Shown here piece by piece: positions 63,556 through 64,000 of a DNA stretch of 64,000 nt. A program made the translations under genes and the position numbers. Each line of letters starts with the position of its first letter. Position 1 is the first letter of the stretch. The notes under the pieces are model-generated. The model was not told the DNA's origin and ran no database searches. It saw only the letters and a program-made list of their open reading frames with translations. The DNA is from Cyclobacteriaceae bacterium (GTDB taxonomy: Bacteria > Bacteroidota > Bacteroidia > Cytophagales > Cyclobacteriaceae), in assembly GCA_023151255.1 (NCBI GenBank), contig JAKLJG010000014.1:1-64000 (forward strand). The letters are read 5' to 3'.

Positions 63556-63936
63556 TTAGGGTTTTCTTGTCCGTACGCTGATAATTTTCTTGTAAGAATT
63601 TTCCGGCTCTGAATCTCTTACAATGCCTGGTGAGTCAAAAACTTCCAATTCATTATTGTTAAGCCATTTGATGTAACCCGGTAAAAAAGAGCCTCGTGTT
63701 AATATTTTTCGGGAAGCCGTTTCTACAACAAGGTAGTCTTTCCGGCCTGTTGCGGGTTCCGCATTTTCAGCAATACACAAAGCAATATCTTTTGAATCAT
63801 TATAGACTAATACGGAACCGGGTAATTGTATTTGGATGAACTCCTCAAAAGAAGATTGATTAATCGGCTTTATCGGATGGCACGAATGGAGAGTGGCCAA
63901 ACTGCAGCAAATGAGTACAATTAATCGTAGTGGCAT
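63556..63936 (-). CDS. Small lipoprotein of unknown function
   Basis: A 126-residue protein with a lipoprotein signal (LRLIVLICCSLATLHSC, lipobox LHSC, then HPIKPIN). The mature part is short and strand-rich (SVLVYNDSKDIALCIAENAE, DYLVVETASRKILTRGSFLP) and ends in a basic tail. No family recognised. It lies 5 nt upstream of the T9SS cargo gene on the same strand, so the pair is likely co-expressed and may act together at the surface. Confidence 0.68.
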   Translation of the reverse strand: MPLRLIVLICCSLATLHSCHPIKPINQSSFEEFIQIQLPGSVLVYNDSKDIALCIAENAEPATGRKDYLVVETASRKILTRGSFLPGYIKWLNNNELEVFDSPGIVRDSEPENSYKKIISVRTRKP

Positions 63937-63963
63937 CTGTCAAAGATAACGACTGGCTGTCAA

Positions 63964-64000
63964 TCACGTTTTCTGTTTTTTCTTTTTTGCTGCAGGGAAC
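63964..64000 (-). CDS. Possible C-terminus of a gene beyond the right edge
   Basis: On the minus strand a frame enters from the edge, reads FPAAKKKKQKT and stops at TGA (63966-63964). A lysine-rich tail is a common protein ending, and the 27-nt gap to the next lipoprotein start would fit an operon. Eleven residues are too few to be sure. Confidence 0.3.
   Translation of the reverse strand, partial: FPAAKKKKQKT

Overview
The window looks like chromosomal DNA of a Bacteroidota bacterium, most likely of the order Cytophagales. The evidence is direct. There is a type IX secretion (T9SS) sorting domain on one large protein, a TonB receptor with a CarboxypepD_reg N-terminus, a PorE-type TPR/propeller/OmpA protein, a Porin_10-type putative porin and many SPI or SPII exports. 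Several genes are preceded by the Bacteroidota promoter (TTTG, 18-20 nt, TAnnTTTG), and Shine-Dalgarno sequences are largely absent. The order-level placement is inference. Gene density is very high: neighbours overlap by 1-17 nt or abut, and only one gap exceeds 300 nt. No IS element, prophage, CRISPR array or rRNA was seen; one tRNA (Glu) is present.

Layout. 1-14732 (minus): a tightly spaced six-gene operon running off the left edge. In transcription order it encodes an Npt/ADP-ATP-carrier-like membrane protein with HEAT repeats and a cyclic-nucleotide-binding-like domain, a protein with three TIR/DUF4062-like domains, a membrane-anchored nSTAND NTPase with coiled coil and WD40 propeller, a TPR plus beta-barrel outer-membrane protein, a propeller-like lipoprotein, and a secreted protein of more than 1500 residues built of Fn3-like repeats. 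This is the most novel-looking system here: it seems to run from a cytosolic signalling ATPase to the cell surface. 14957-26257: PorE-like protein, QueA, MenC, a lipoprotein, DoxX, an SPFH protein with a tiny ribbon-helix-helix partner, bestrophin and a TonB receptor. 26310-36361: a 40-residue membrane peptide, a gluzincin/propeller/barrel protein, PDH E2, HslV, a serine hydrolase, a class III aminotransferase, a PAS histidine kinase and a YHS protein.

36524-46208: tRNA-Glu, GAPDH, a DnaJ-TPR membrane protein, a TerB-like protein, a pair of secreted proteins sharing a KPMAE motif and an upstream 16-nt element, an SDR gene broken by an in-frame amber codon, an outer-membrane barrel, an LTA-synthase-like transferase, another barrel and YebC. 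46269-51902 (minus): menaquinone operon menI-menF-menD-menB-(TerB-like)-menE; menC lies about 28 kb away. 51981-63966: histidine phosphatase, TPR protein, coiled-coil CT398-like protein, Nif3-like protein, LpxK, putative porin, MiaE, a 1311-residue Asp-box T9SS cargo and a small lipoprotein.

Functions were assigned by reading motifs and translated sequence only; no database search was run. The first gene (1-4541) was translated by hand on the minus strand and stays open to the window edge.
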